From positions 1 through 64,000 of the forward strand of contig NZ_WBIR01000018.1 of NCBI RefSeq assembly GCF_009749395.1: a DNA stretch of 64,000 nt, in the 5' to 3' direction. The notes beneath the pieces were generated by a model that searched no databases, had not been told where the DNA came from, and saw only the letters and a program-made list of their open reading frames with translations. Source of the DNA: Agromyces salentinus. Its GTDB lineage: Bacteria; Actinomycetota; Actinomycetes; Actinomycetales; Microbacteriaceae. The first letter of the stretch is position 1. The number at the start of each line of letters is the position of its first letter. Of this stretch, positions 15,648-23,245 are shown one piece after another. The translations under genes were made by a program, and so were the position numbers.

Positions 15648-16156
15648 CGTGCCGCCTCCGTCTGCATCTCCATGTCGGCCGCCGCGCGTCCACCCTCGAA
15701 TCGCGTCGGGCCGGCGCCGTCGAGCGCGAGCCGGATCCGCCGGTGGTGCTGCTCCTGCACGTCGCCGAGGTCGTCGAGGCGGTGCCATCCGACCTCCGTC
15801 ATCTCGCCGTCGGCCGGGTACGGGTCGCCCGCGACCCAGGCGCAGCGGAAGACGAGGTCGAGGTAGTCGACCTCGTCGCCATTCGCGTGCACGACCCTCG
15901 GCAACTGGTGCACCCAGACGAGGCGATCGGCCCTGACGCGCACCCCGGCCTCCTCGAGCGCCTCGCGGCACGCGGCATCCGCCGGTTCCTCGCCGGGATC
16001 GACGATGCCCGTGATCGGGGTGAGCGCACCGTTGTCGGAGCGGCGGCCCAGCAGGATCTCGTCGCCGCGCACGATCACCGCGGTGACGCCGACGAGGGGA
16101 AGGGGTCGGGTGCCGGCCTGGCGGCGCAGGTCGAGCACGAAGTCGGGAGTGGCCAT
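15644..16156 (-). CDS. Nudix hydrolase
   Basis: 170 residues with an intact Nudix box: G-I-V-D-P-G-E-E, then REALEEAGV with the metal-binding glutamates. The N-terminal part (VGVTAVIVRGDEILLGRRSD) and DYLDLVFRCAW resemble Nudix proteins acting on nucleotides or dinucleotides. The likely -10 box TAGCGT (16163-16168) is only 6 bp from the ATG and there is no ribosome site, so the mRNA is probably leaderless. First gene of the unit with the ABC exporter. The substrate is not predictable. Confidence 0.92.
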   Translation of the reverse strand: MATPDFVLDLRRQAGTRPLPLVGVTAVIVRGDEILLGRRSDNGALTPITGIVDPGEEPADAACREALEEAGVRVRADRLVWVHQLPRVVHANGDEVDYLDLVFRCAWVAGDPYPADGEMTEVGWHRLDDLGDVQEQHHRRIRLALDGAGPTRFEGGRAAADMEMQTEAAR

Positions 16157-16280
16157 GCGGCAACGCTACGTGAGTATGCCGCTCCTGCGGGGCGCCGGGC
16201 CGCAGCAGGGCGAAGTGGCCGAACCCGGTCCGCCGTCAAGGGCCCTGCGACGGGGCCGGCGCGTGGTTACGATCGCCTGC
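16157..16280. promoter_or_regulatory. Divergent promoters, both apparently leaderless
   Basis: Rightward: CTGCGA (16245-16250), 17-bp spacer, TACGAT (16268-16273), then 7 bp to the ATG at 16281. Leftward: TAGCGT (16163-16168 on the minus strand), 6 bp from the ATG at 16156. Both fit a TANNNT -10 box whose transcript would begin at or next to the start codon. Confidence 0.55.
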
Positions 16281-16775
16281 ATGAGCAACCTCCAGGAGAG
16301 AGCCGAGGCCGTGGCGGGTGCCGCGAAGGACACCGGGGCACGCGTGGCGGTCGCCGAGTCGCTCACGAGCGGACGCATCGCGAGCGAGCTCGGACGGGCG
16401 ACGGACGCCTCCGACTGGTTCCTCGGCGGGGTCGTCGCCTACGACACCGGCGTGAAACAGCAGGTGCTCGGCGTCTCCCCCGGTCCCGTCGTCAGCGCCC
16501 GCTGCGCGATCGAGATGGCCGTCGGCGTGCAGCGCCTCTGCCGAGCGGATGTCTCGGTCTCGGTCACGGGCGTCGGCGGACCCGGCTCCGAGGAGGGCGA
16601 GCCCGAGGGCACCGTGTTCCTCGGCTGGGCGACCGCCGACGGCACGGGCAGCGAGCGGCATCGCTTCGACGGCGACCCGTCCGAGGTCGTCGAGCAGACC
16701 GTGGCGGCGGCGCTCCGCGTGCTCGTCGAGCGCCTCGCACCGGCCGAGGGCTCCGAAGGCGACGCGGCCGAGTGA
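16281..16775 (+). CDS. CinA-family protein (stand-alone C-terminal amidohydrolase domain)
   Basis: 164 residues covering only the CinA C-terminal domain, the nicotinamide-nucleotide amidase (PncC) fold. Motifs in order: VAVAESLTSGRIASELG, WFLGGVVAYDTGVKQQVLGV, SARCAIEMAVGVQ, VTGVGGPGSEEGEPEGTVFLGW. The family deamidates NMN to nicotinic acid mononucleotide in pyridine-nucleotide recycling. The promoter -10 box ends 7 bp from the ATG, so a leaderless message is likely. Followed by a strong hairpin. Confidence 0.92.
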   Translation: MSNLQERAEAVAGAAKDTGARVAVAESLTSGRIASELGRATDASDWFLGGVVAYDTGVKQQVLGVSPGPVVSARCAIEMAVGVQRLCRADVSVSVTGVGGPGSEEGEPEGTVFLGWATADGTGSERHRFDGDPSEVVEQTVAAALRVLVERLAPAEGSEGDAAE

Positions 16776-16826
16776 GCCCGCGCTGCGGACTGAAGCGCGC
16801 GCACGGCCACGCGTGAGCACGGGAAC

Positions 16827-16866
16827 GGCGGATGCCGCGGCAGCACGTGCTGCCGCGGCATCCGCC
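16827..16866. terminator. Perfect 40-bp palindrome between convergent genes
   Basis: The two 20-base arms (16827-16846 and 16847-16866) are exact reverse complements, centred on CACGTG. They would fold into a 20-bp GC-rich stem. The position between the converging CinA and surface-protein genes suits a bidirectional terminator. There is no T-tract, as is usual in this GC range. The arms contain GGATGCCGC, the oligomer that recurs across the window. Confidence 0.7.
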
Positions 16867-16885
16867 TGGCTGGTGACTCCGGCCG

Positions 16886-19480
16886 CTACCCGGCGGCGTG
16901 CGCGCGGCGGCGGCGAAGCGCGACGGCACCGGCTCCGAGCCCGAGCAGCAGCAGGGTGCCGGCGATCCACAGGGCCCCCGCGGGGTCCGCGCCCGTGTGG
17001 GCCAGCCCGTCAGCGGTACCGCCGGCGGTCTCGGAGCCGCTCCCGGCGGCGTCGGACGGGTCGGCCGGAGCCGACGGGTCGGTCGAACCATCGGGGTCGG
17101 CCGGGTCCGTCGGGTCGGTCGGATCGGTCGGGCCCGCGATGTCGGCGCCCGGGAGGGTTCCGGTGCGGAGCGCCGCCGGCTGCTCACCGTCGGCGAACCA
17201 CCAGGCCTGCCGGGTGGTCGCCGCGAGCGTCGAGAACGCCGCGGCGGACGGCGCCGCGACCGGGGACGGTGCCTCGGCCGGAGTCGTCGCGAAGCCCTCG
17301 TTGTTGAGATTCGGCATGCCGGCCGGTCGGGCGAAGTGCACGATCGTCGGCTCCGCGCCCGTGAACGCGATGCGCGCGGACTCCCCCTCGCAGCCGTCGT
17401 CGCAGACCGCCCAGAGCTGGTCGAGCACGGTGTCGTAGTCGAGGGCCATGACGCCGCCGAGGCCGGGATCGATCGTCGCGACCTGCGCGAACGACCCGTC
17501 GGCGTTCAGGGCGTAGGCGTAGACCACGCCGTTGTCCTCGACCGCGACGAAGAACAGGCCGTCGCCGTGGCCGGGGTAGTCGGCGGGGTCGTAGGCGAGC
17601 CCGGAGTTCTGGTCGACGAGACCCGTGAGGTCAGCGTCCGAAACCCACTCGACGGCCTCGAGACCCGTGTTCGCGGCGACCTGCGGGAGCGAGGCCGTGA
17701 GGTCCCACTCCTGCGCGGCGACCACGTCCGGGCCGGCGGCCTCGGGGTCGACGGCGAGCACGACGTTGGCATTGACGCCCTTGTCCGCGTTGTCGCGCTC
17801 GGACGCGACGTAGACGCGGCCGTCGGACGCGACGGTGATGCCCTCGGTGTCGGGGCCGGCCTTGGCCGGGTCGGCCGCATCGCGTTGGAAGCGGATGCGC
17901 TTGCCCTCGGCCCAGCCGTCGGCGAAGGCGACGCCGCCGTCGGCCTCGGCGTCGAGCTTCCAGAACGTGCCCGTGCCGTTGTCGACGGCCCAGAGCACGA
18001 CGCCCTCGGCGGTCCGCTGGGCGTCCAGGCCCGACGAGTCCTCGAGGAACATGGTCGCCTCGTCGACGACGCGCACCTCGGCCGACCCGGGCCAGACGGC
18101 GACCTCGGGCTCACCGGGTTCGCCGGGCTCACCCGGGTCGGTGCCGCAGGCGTTCGCCGCGCCCTTGGTCGAGGCGGTGGCATCGCCGAACGCGCCCGTG
18201 CCGTCGGGGCAGCGGGCGTAGGTGAGGGCCGCGTGCGGACCCCAGGCGTACTCGGCCACGATCGTGCCCGCCGCGTTGCGCACGGTCGCGCGGTCGTCGT
18301 TGCCGAGCCCGAACCCGAAGTGCGTGTTCTGGTCGAGGACGAAGAACGCCCCCGGTGCCAGCACGGTCCCGGATGCCACGGGCGTGACGTCACCCGCGTG
18401 GCCGACCGGGTCGGAGTCCATGAGCGTCCAGCCCGAGAGGTCGACGGGGGTCGTGCCGGTGTTCACGATCTCGACCCAGTCGGTCGCGTCGCCGTTGGAC
18501 TCGACCTCGTTGATCGCGATCGCGGGAACCACGCAGTCGTTCGCTGCGCCCTTCGTGACCCGGGCGAGGCTCCACGGGCCGGTCGCGTCGGGGCAGCGCG
18601 CCCAGCTGGCGGCTGCCTCGTCGCCGTCGACGTTCGGGTGCGCCGACCAGGCGTGTTCGTCGAGCTTCGCGCCGGCGGCGTCGTACAGGCGGATCGCGTC
18701 GGCGCCGCCGATGCCGATCGCCGTCTCGAAGGTCTGGGCGGAACCCGCGATGTCGAGGCCGGCCGTCTTCGCGTCGACCACGAGCAGCTCGCCGGCGCCG
18801 ATCGACGCACCGGCGGCGAAGAACCAGCGGTGGTCGTCGGAGTTGTCGCGGAGCTCGTAGCCCGACAGGTCGAGGGCCTCATCACCGGGATTCACGAGCT
18901 CGAGCCAGTCGGCGGGGCCAGAGTCGACCTCGTTGAGCAGCGCGGTGCCCGGCGTCGCGGGCTCCTCGGGCTCCTCGACGGGTGCGCAGGAGTTCGCCGC
19001 GCCGAGCGTGACCGCCGTGGCGGGCGCCCAGGCGCCGCCGTCGGCGCAGCGCGACCAGTCGGCGAGCGGCGCCGTCGCGAGGTACGCGTAGGCGTCGACG
19101 ACGGCATCGGCGGTGTCGACCAGCACGACCTCGTCGCCCTTGCCCAGCCCGAACGGGAATCCGAGCGGCGAGGCGTCCTTCGTGAGCACGAGGTACCCGC
19201 CCGCGGCGAGCGTGGTGCCCGCGGGGATCGTGCCGCGCTCGACCCGCTTGTCGTCCATCACGGCCCAGCCCGAGACATCCACCGCTGCGGATGACGCGTT
19301 GAAGAGCTCGATCGAGTCGGCGGTGCCGTGCGACGCGGCGTCGTAGACGATCTCGTTGACGACCACGCCGGCGTCGGCGGCGATCGCGGCGCCCGGCAGC
19401 GCGAGCAGCGCGGCACCCGAGGTCACGGCCATGGCCGCGACCATCGCGGACGCGCGACGGATGGATGGGGGGAAGGGCAT
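16886..19480 (-). CDS. Sortase-anchored lamin-tail/phytase-like surface protein
   Basis: 864 residues. Sec signal peptide (IRRASAMVAAMAVTSGAAL, cut near AIA/A at 34). Three lamin-tail domains follow (roughly 35-150, 165-290, 300-415), each with a VNEI/NEV start, a DLSGW-type strand and a KGAAN(S/D/A)C end. Next comes a domain of about 350 residues like the esterase-like phytase family (AVWPGSAEVRV to NNEGFATTP), a Pro/Thr/Asp linker (PTDPTDPTDP), LAHTG at 826-830, a hydrophobic segment and RRRRAHAAG. LAxTG suits class E sortases. ATG 19480 has AGGAG upstream. A cell-wall adhesin or phosphate-ester enzyme is plausible; activity is not shown by sequence. Confidence 0.88.
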   Translation of the reverse strand: MPFPPSIRRASAMVAAMAVTSGAALLALPGAAIAADAGVVVNEIVYDAASHGTADSIELFNASSAAVDVSGWAVMDDKRVERGTIPAGTTLAAGGYLVLTKDASPLGFPFGLGKGDEVVLVDTADAVVDAYAYLATAPLADWSRCADGGAWAPATAVTLGAANSCAPVEEPEEPATPGTALLNEVDSGPADWLELVNPGDEALDLSGYELRDNSDDHRWFFAAGASIGAGELLVVDAKTAGLDIAGSAQTFETAIGIGGADAIRLYDAAGAKLDEHAWSAHPNVDGDEAAASWARCPDATGPWSLARVTKGAANDCVVPAIAINEVESNGDATDWVEIVNTGTTPVDLSGWTLMDSDPVGHAGDVTPVASGTVLAPGAFFVLDQNTHFGFGLGNDDRATVRNAAGTIVAEYAWGPHAALTYARCPDGTGAFGDATASTKGAANACGTDPGEPGEPGEPEVAVWPGSAEVRVVDEATMFLEDSSGLDAQRTAEGVVLWAVDNGTGTFWKLDAEADGGVAFADGWAEGKRIRFQRDAADPAKAGPDTEGITVASDGRVYVASERDNADKGVNANVVLAVDPEAAGPDVVAAQEWDLTASLPQVAANTGLEAVEWVSDADLTGLVDQNSGLAYDPADYPGHGDGLFFVAVEDNGVVYAYALNADGSFAQVATIDPGLGGVMALDYDTVLDQLWAVCDDGCEGESARIAFTGAEPTIVHFARPAGMPNLNNEGFATTPAEAPSPVAAPSAAAFSTLAATTRQAWWFADGEQPAALRTGTLPGADIAGPTDPTDPTDPADPDGSTDPSAPADPSDAAGSGSETAGGTADGLAHTGADPAGALWIAGTLLLLGLGAGAVALRRRRAHAAG

Positions 19481-19706
19481 GGGGGCGCTCCTGACGGGTG
19501 GTGAGGGGTCGTCGCCCACTCGACCGCCCGGCGCTGAACGGACGGTGACGCGACGGTGAACTGCGGGGGGCGGCGCCATGTCGGACCGGGGCGGGCGCCC
19601 CGATCCGGGCTGGGCCCACCGGTCGGGTCGGGGAGCCCTGCCCATGTGCCGTCGTCTCGGGAGCGTCTAGCGTTCGACACGAACCACGACCGGAAGGACC
19701 ACCATC

Positions 19707-20114
19707 ATGCGCCTGAAGAATCGAGTGCGAACCGTGATCGCCGCGGCCACCGTCGCCCTGGCCCTCGGCGGCACGCTGAGCGTCGCCGCAGCCCCGGCTC
19801 CCGCCGAGGCCGCGGGCCGTTGCGTCGACTACCAGTACAGCTACGGCGGCTACGCCGGCTGCGTCGGCAACATCCAGGTGCTCCTGAATGCGTTCCAGCC
19901 CCGCCTCGGAAGCTACGGCAAGCTCGCCGTCGACAACTCCTACGGTCCCGCTACGCGGTCCGCCGTCATCGCGTTCCAGCGGTACTTCGGCCTCGCGGCC
20001 GACGGCATCGTCGGCCGGCAGACCTGGGGCGTCCTCTGCGGTCCGCAGATGGGCCCCGGGCCGATCAGCTGGTACCCGTACGCGACGGCGCGCGCCGCCG
20101 GCTGCAACATCTGA
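19707..20114 (+). CDS. Secreted peptidoglycan-binding domain protein
   Basis: 135 residues. Signal peptide (MRLKNRVRTVIAAATVALAL, cut near AEA/A at 36) then a single PG-binding repeat: VGNIQVLLNAF, LAVDNSYGPATRSAVIAFQRYFGL, ADGIVGRQTWGVLC. Four cysteines outside and inside the repeat could form disulfides. No catalytic domain is present, so it binds the cell wall or acts as a small partner of a hydrolase. Ribosome site GGAAGGA lies 10 bp upstream of the ATG, and TAGCGT (19668-19673) may be its -10 box. Confidence 0.9.
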   Translation: MRLKNRVRTVIAAATVALALGGTLSVAAAPAPAEAAGRCVDYQYSYGGYAGCVGNIQVLLNAFQPRLGSYGKLAVDNSYGPATRSAVIAFQRYFGLAADGIVGRQTWGVLCGPQMGPGPISWYPYATARAAGCNI

Positions 20115-20130
20115 GTCGGCACGACCTGTC

Positions 20131-20161
20131 GACCCCGTCGCACCACGGGTGCGGCGGGGTC
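20131..20161. terminator. Bidirectional hairpin terminator
   Basis: GACCCCGTCGCACC pairs with GGTGCGGCGGGGTC across a 3-base loop, a 14-bp stem with one G-T pair. It lies between the convergent peptidoglycan-binding gene and the gene ending at 20160, touching the latter's stop codon. Confidence 0.75.
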
Positions 20162-20615
20162 AGTCGTCGGTCGCGACGACCACGGGGAACCGGGTCGCCC
20201 CGGCCCCGCAGAGGCTGCGGCGCACCCAGTCCGCGGCATCCGGCTGGCGCAGCGCGCCCGCGCGGACCAGGCGCACGAACTCGATGGCCTCCGCGCTCAG
20301 GCGCCCGTCGGCGGTGTCGGGAGCGTCGCGCAGCACATGCGAGGTCAGCCACTGCGAGAGGCCGCCGCCGATGCGCACGGTGACCGCGACGGTGCCGGCG
20401 AAGTGCCGCGACTGGCCGTCGGTGTCATCGTCGAAGGCCGCCCGGAAGCCACGGCCCTTCAGCGGGTTGCTGCCGCCCGACGCGGCATCCGTCACCCAGA
20501 ACGGCCCGCGGCGCACGCCGCCGATGCGGCCGATCTCCTTGAGGAACCGGCGGTTCGAGTACCCGCGATCGGCGATGTGCGAGATCGAGTCGGCGAGGGC
20601 GGCGCAGGCGTCCAT
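20160..20615 (-). CDS. Hypothetical protein
   Basis: 151 residues, not recognised. The sequence is soluble and mixed in character, with ISHIADRGYSNRRFLKEIGR near the N-terminus and SQWLTSHVLRDAPDTADGR in the middle. There is no signal peptide or membrane segment. Codon use matches the neighbours and -10-like TACGCT (20622-20627, minus strand) sits 6 bp before the ATG, supporting a real, leaderless gene. The stop lies inside a shared terminator. No function assigned. Confidence 0.65.
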   Translation of the reverse strand: MDACAALADSISHIADRGYSNRRFLKEIGRIGGVRRGPFWVTDAASGGSNPLKGRGFRAAFDDDTDGQSRHFAGTVAVTVRIGGGLSQWLTSHVLRDAPDTADGRLSAEAIEFVRLVRAGALRQPDAADWVRRSLCGAGATRFPVVVATDD

Positions 20616-20694
20616 GGATTCAGCGTAGCGACGGGAACCGAGCGAATGCCGCGCCGCGGCGTCCGAACCGGCGGCGCCGCAGCGCGTCTCGGAC

Positions 20695-21012
20695 CTACAG
20701 TCCCTCGGCGATCTCCTTGATCGCGGCGAGGCGGCGGTCCCACTGGGCGCCGATCGTCTCGAGCTGCTGCGCGGTCTCGCTGAGCTGGGCCCCCATGACC
20801 CGGAAGCGCACCTCCCGGCCGACCCGCACGGGCTCGACGAGCCCGACCTCCTGGAGCACCGCCAGGTGCTTGGCGATCGCCTGCCGCGTCACGGGCAGGC
20901 GCCCGGCGAGGGCGGACGCGGATGCATCGCCCTCGCCGAGCGCGGCCAGGATCGACCACCGGGTCTCGTCACCCAGGGCGGCGAACACCGGGACCAGCGT
21001 CTCGGTGCTCAC
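20695..21012 (-). CDS. ArsR-family transcriptional regulator
   Basis: 105 residues, a single winged helix: FAALGDETRWSILAALGEGD, SALAGRLPVTRQAIAKHLAVL, GLVEPVRVGREVRFRV. No cysteine metal-site motif is visible, so it is probably not a metal sensor. It belongs to the ArsR group paired with SRPBCC/AHSA1 proteins. The ATG overlaps the SRPBCC gene stop by 4 bp, so the two are co-translated. Three identical-style palindromes upstream of the operon (21511-21587) are the likely binding sites. Confidence 0.93.
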   Translation of the reverse strand: MSTETLVPVFAALGDETRWSILAALGEGDASASALAGRLPVTRQAIAKHLAVLQEVGLVEPVRVGREVRFRVMGAQLSETAQQLETIGAQWDRRLAAIKEIAEGL

Positions 21013-21485
21013 GCGTCGCCCTCGAGCAGGGCGACGAGCTTGTCGAGCTCGGTGACCCAGCCCTCGGCGTGCTCGCCCATGTTCGTGCTCGGGTCGGAAG
21101 TGCGGTCGAACCCGGTCTCGACGACGGTGAGCCGGGTGCCGCCGTCGACCTCCTCGAGCGTGAAGGTGAAGACGGTCGCGTGCTCGTCGAGCTCCTCCGG
21201 CGCGTCTCCGAGGGCGTCGTCATTGCTCCAGCGGTACGACACGAGCCGCGGTGCGTCGATCGCGTCGATCGCCAGCGGCACGCGGCCGTAGCCCTCGAAG
21301 GTGATGCTCCCCCTCGCGCCCGGCCTCGCGCCGTCGAGCTCCGCGCGCCCGAACCAGCGGCTGATGTGCTCGGGCTCGGTGACGGCCTGCCACACCCGGT
21401 CGACGGATGCGTCGATGCGGATGGTGCGTCGCACCGTGTAGGCGGCCTCGTCGATGACGGATGCCTCGTTGTCGGTCATGCTCAC
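21009..21485 (-). CDS. SRPBCC (AHSA1-like) domain protein
   Basis: About 158 residues with the START-like AHSA1 fold: YTVRRTIRIDASVDRVWQAV, EHISRWFGRAEL, FTFTLEEVDGGTRLTVVETG, GWVTELDKLVALLEG. These proteins bind small hydrophobic ligands. The ribosome site AAAGGA (21495-21500, minus strand) fits the GTG at 21485 (9-bp spacing) better than the ATG at 21479, so I use the GTG. Paired by overlap with an ArsR regulator, a common arrangement whose ligand is unknown. Confidence 0.9.
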   Translation of the reverse strand: MSMTDNEASVIDEAAYTVRRTIRIDASVDRVWQAVTEPEHISRWFGRAELDGARPGARGSITFEGYGRVPLAIDAIDAPRLVSYRWSNDDALGDAPEELDEHATVFTFTLEEVDGGTRLTVVETGFDRTSDPSTNMGEHAEGWVTELDKLVALLEGDA

Positions 21486-21510
21486 GATGATCGTTCCTTT
21501 CGCGTCGTCA

Positions 21511-21587
21511 TGCAACTCATCGGTTGCGTCATTGCGTGCAACCACAGAGTTGCATCTTTGCTGCCGCATTGCAACCCTGAGGTTGCA
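21511..21587. promoter_or_regulatory. Three operator palindromes upstream of the SRPBCC-arsR operon
   Basis: Three copies of TGCAAC-N6-GTTGC(A/G): 21511-21528, 21537-21554 and 21570-21587, starts spaced 26 and 33 bp. The last two are 18-bp palindromes with complete TGCAAC/GTTGCA arms. They fill the gap between the GyrI-like gene and the SRPBCC start. The low-GC motif stands out from the background and suits autoregulation by the ArsR protein. Confidence 0.75.
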
Positions 21588-21594
21588 TGAATGC

Positions 21595-22236
21595 TCATGC
21601 CGGCCGGACCGGCTGACGGAGCACCGTCCGCAGCTTCTCCGGCGCCGTGCGCCGCGCGTCGGAGAGGTACACCTCGTGATGCGGCCCGTTGAATGTGAGC
21701 CCGTGCTGCGGCATCCACTCGTCGTGCAGCCGCGCGAGCGTGGGCGTCTCGTCGTCGTACGAGCCGACGTGCAGGATCTGCGCCGACTCGCCCTCGTCGA
21801 GGTGCTCGAGCCGCACGCGGTCGAGCGCGGGGTTCGGCGAGCCCTTCGCCTTGGCGCGGACGGCCTCGACCGCCGCCGCAACGGCGGACTCGTCGATCCA
21901 GTCGGGCTGGTTGATCAGCATCGTCCAACTCCACGCGGCCTTGTCGCGCGCGACGAAGACGGTCGGATCGTCGGCCCACCACAGGCCCTCGAGCGGTGCG
22001 ACCGCGAAGTCCCGGCCGAGCTCGCGCTTGCTCGCGAACTTCACCGTGTACGCGACGCCGAACAGCGCCTCGACGGCCTGCACGTATGCGGGGGCGCGGT
22101 TCGGGTCGCCGCGGCCGTCGACCGCGAGGTAGCGCAGCGGGGGCACCTCGACGATCGCGAACTCCTTCGCCGAGGGCGCGTAGAGCTCGCGGTGGGCGCG
22201 CTTGACGTCGTACTTCTCGTGCGGTTCGCCGGTCAT
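21595..22236 (-). CDS. GyrI-like small-molecule-binding domain protein
   Basis: 213 residues, the stand-alone GyrI-like fold: FAIVEVPPLRYLAVDGRGDP near the N-terminus, then the second half-domain with SAQILHVGSYDDETPTLARL and HEVYLSDARRTAPEKLRTVL. Such proteins bind drug-like or hydrophobic ligands and some hydrolyse cyclopropanoids. -10-like TACGCT (22243-22248, minus strand) is 6 bp from the ATG, suggesting a leaderless mRNA. Downstream on the same strand lie the SRPBCC and ArsR genes, but three operators intervene, so they may be separate units. Confidence 0.88.
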   Translation of the reverse strand: MTGEPHEKYDVKRAHRELYAPSAKEFAIVEVPPLRYLAVDGRGDPNRAPAYVQAVEALFGVAYTVKFASKRELGRDFAVAPLEGLWWADDPTVFVARDKAAWSWTMLINQPDWIDESAVAAAVEAVRAKAKGSPNPALDRVRLEHLDEGESAQILHVGSYDDETPTLARLHDEWMPQHGLTFNGPHHEVYLSDARRTAPEKLRTVLRQPVRPA

Positions 22237-22288
22237 GCGCCGAGCGTACGCGCGGTGCGGTCAGGACTCGACCGGATGCCGCGGGTCG

Positions 22289-23245
22289 TCAGCGATCGAG
22301 CGCCGTCGCGCCGACGACCGCGTCCTCCCAGGACATCCCCGTGGTCTTCACGACGAACGGCTGCGACCGGGTCGTCGCCTCGGCGGCCCACCGACCGGAC
22401 ACGACCTCGGCGAGGGGCACGAGGGACTCGGGGTCGAGTGAGCCGTCACGGACGGCGAGCACGACGTCGCCCGCCTCGCGGAGCGCCGTCGCGACGTCCT
22501 CGACCACGACGACCGCTCGGGCCAGGAGCGCAGAGTCGAGTTCGCGGGCGTCGGCCTCGTGCGAGCCGACCGCGACGACCACGACGTCGTCGCGCAGCAC
22601 CGCCGAGTCGAAGAGCGGCTCGCGCGCCGTCGTGGCGCAGACCACGAACCCGGCCCGGCCGAGCAGGTCCGCCACGGATGCCGCATCCGATGCCTCGACG
22701 AAGGCAGAGCCGTTCAGCGACGCAGGTTCCGCGGGCGGCCGCCGCGCGACGTGCGTGACCGCTCCGATCGCGAGGTCGGGGCACACCTCCCGGAGCGCCT
22801 CGACGTGGGCGACGGCCTGCGGCCCGGTGCCGAACACCACGACCGACAGGGGCGTGCCGGCAGCGGCCACGCGCGCGTCGAGCGCCCGCCTGATGCCGAC
22901 CATCGAGACCGCGGGCGTCCGGACGCCGGTGAGCACGGCCCCGTCGAGGATGAGCGCCGGCGCGAACGTCGCCGGATCGAGCACGAGGTGCACGCCCTGG
23001 ATGCGCGGCAGCCCGAGCGCCGGGTTGCCCGGCGCCACGGTGAGCACCTTGACGCCCACGGCGTCGCCGACCGCCGAGGGCATGAGCAGCGCCTCGGCGC
23101 CCCCGAGCGGGGCGGCCGTGCGCGGGACATCCGTCGCCGGGTCGAACCCGCTCAGGAGCGCCGCCTCGAGCGCCGCGACGGCCCCGCGGTAGCCGAGGCG
23201 GGCACGGGTCGCGGCGGCGTCGAGCACCTCGATGGACCCGCTCAT
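22289..23245 (-). CDS. Ornithine cyclodeaminase/mu-crystallin family protein
   Basis: 318 residues. Rossmann region with SVVVFGTGPQAVAHVEAL; N-terminal catalytic region LLMPSAVGDAVGVKVLTVAPGN contains the conserved substrate Lys; ILDGAVLTGVRTPAVS is a family signature. Members act as ornithine cyclodeaminase, alanine dehydrogenase or ketimine reductase. The start overlaps the stop of the proline-racemase-like gene by 4 bp. With that partner, reduction of cyclic imines such as pyrroline-2-carboxylate in hydroxyproline/proline metabolism is the best guess. Confidence 0.9.
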   Translation of the reverse strand: MSGSIEVLDAAATRARLGYRGAVAALEAALLSGFDPATDVPRTAAPLGGAEALLMPSAVGDAVGVKVLTVAPGNPALGLPRIQGVHLVLDPATFAPALILDGAVLTGVRTPAVSMVGIRRALDARVAAAGTPLSVVVFGTGPQAVAHVEALREVCPDLAIGAVTHVARRPPAEPASLNGSAFVEASDAASVADLLGRAGFVVCATTAREPLFDSAVLRDDVVVVAVGSHEADARELDSALLARAVVVVEDVATALREAGDVVLAVRDGSLDPESLVPLAEVVSGRWAAEATTRSQPFVVKTTGMSWEDAVVGATALDR

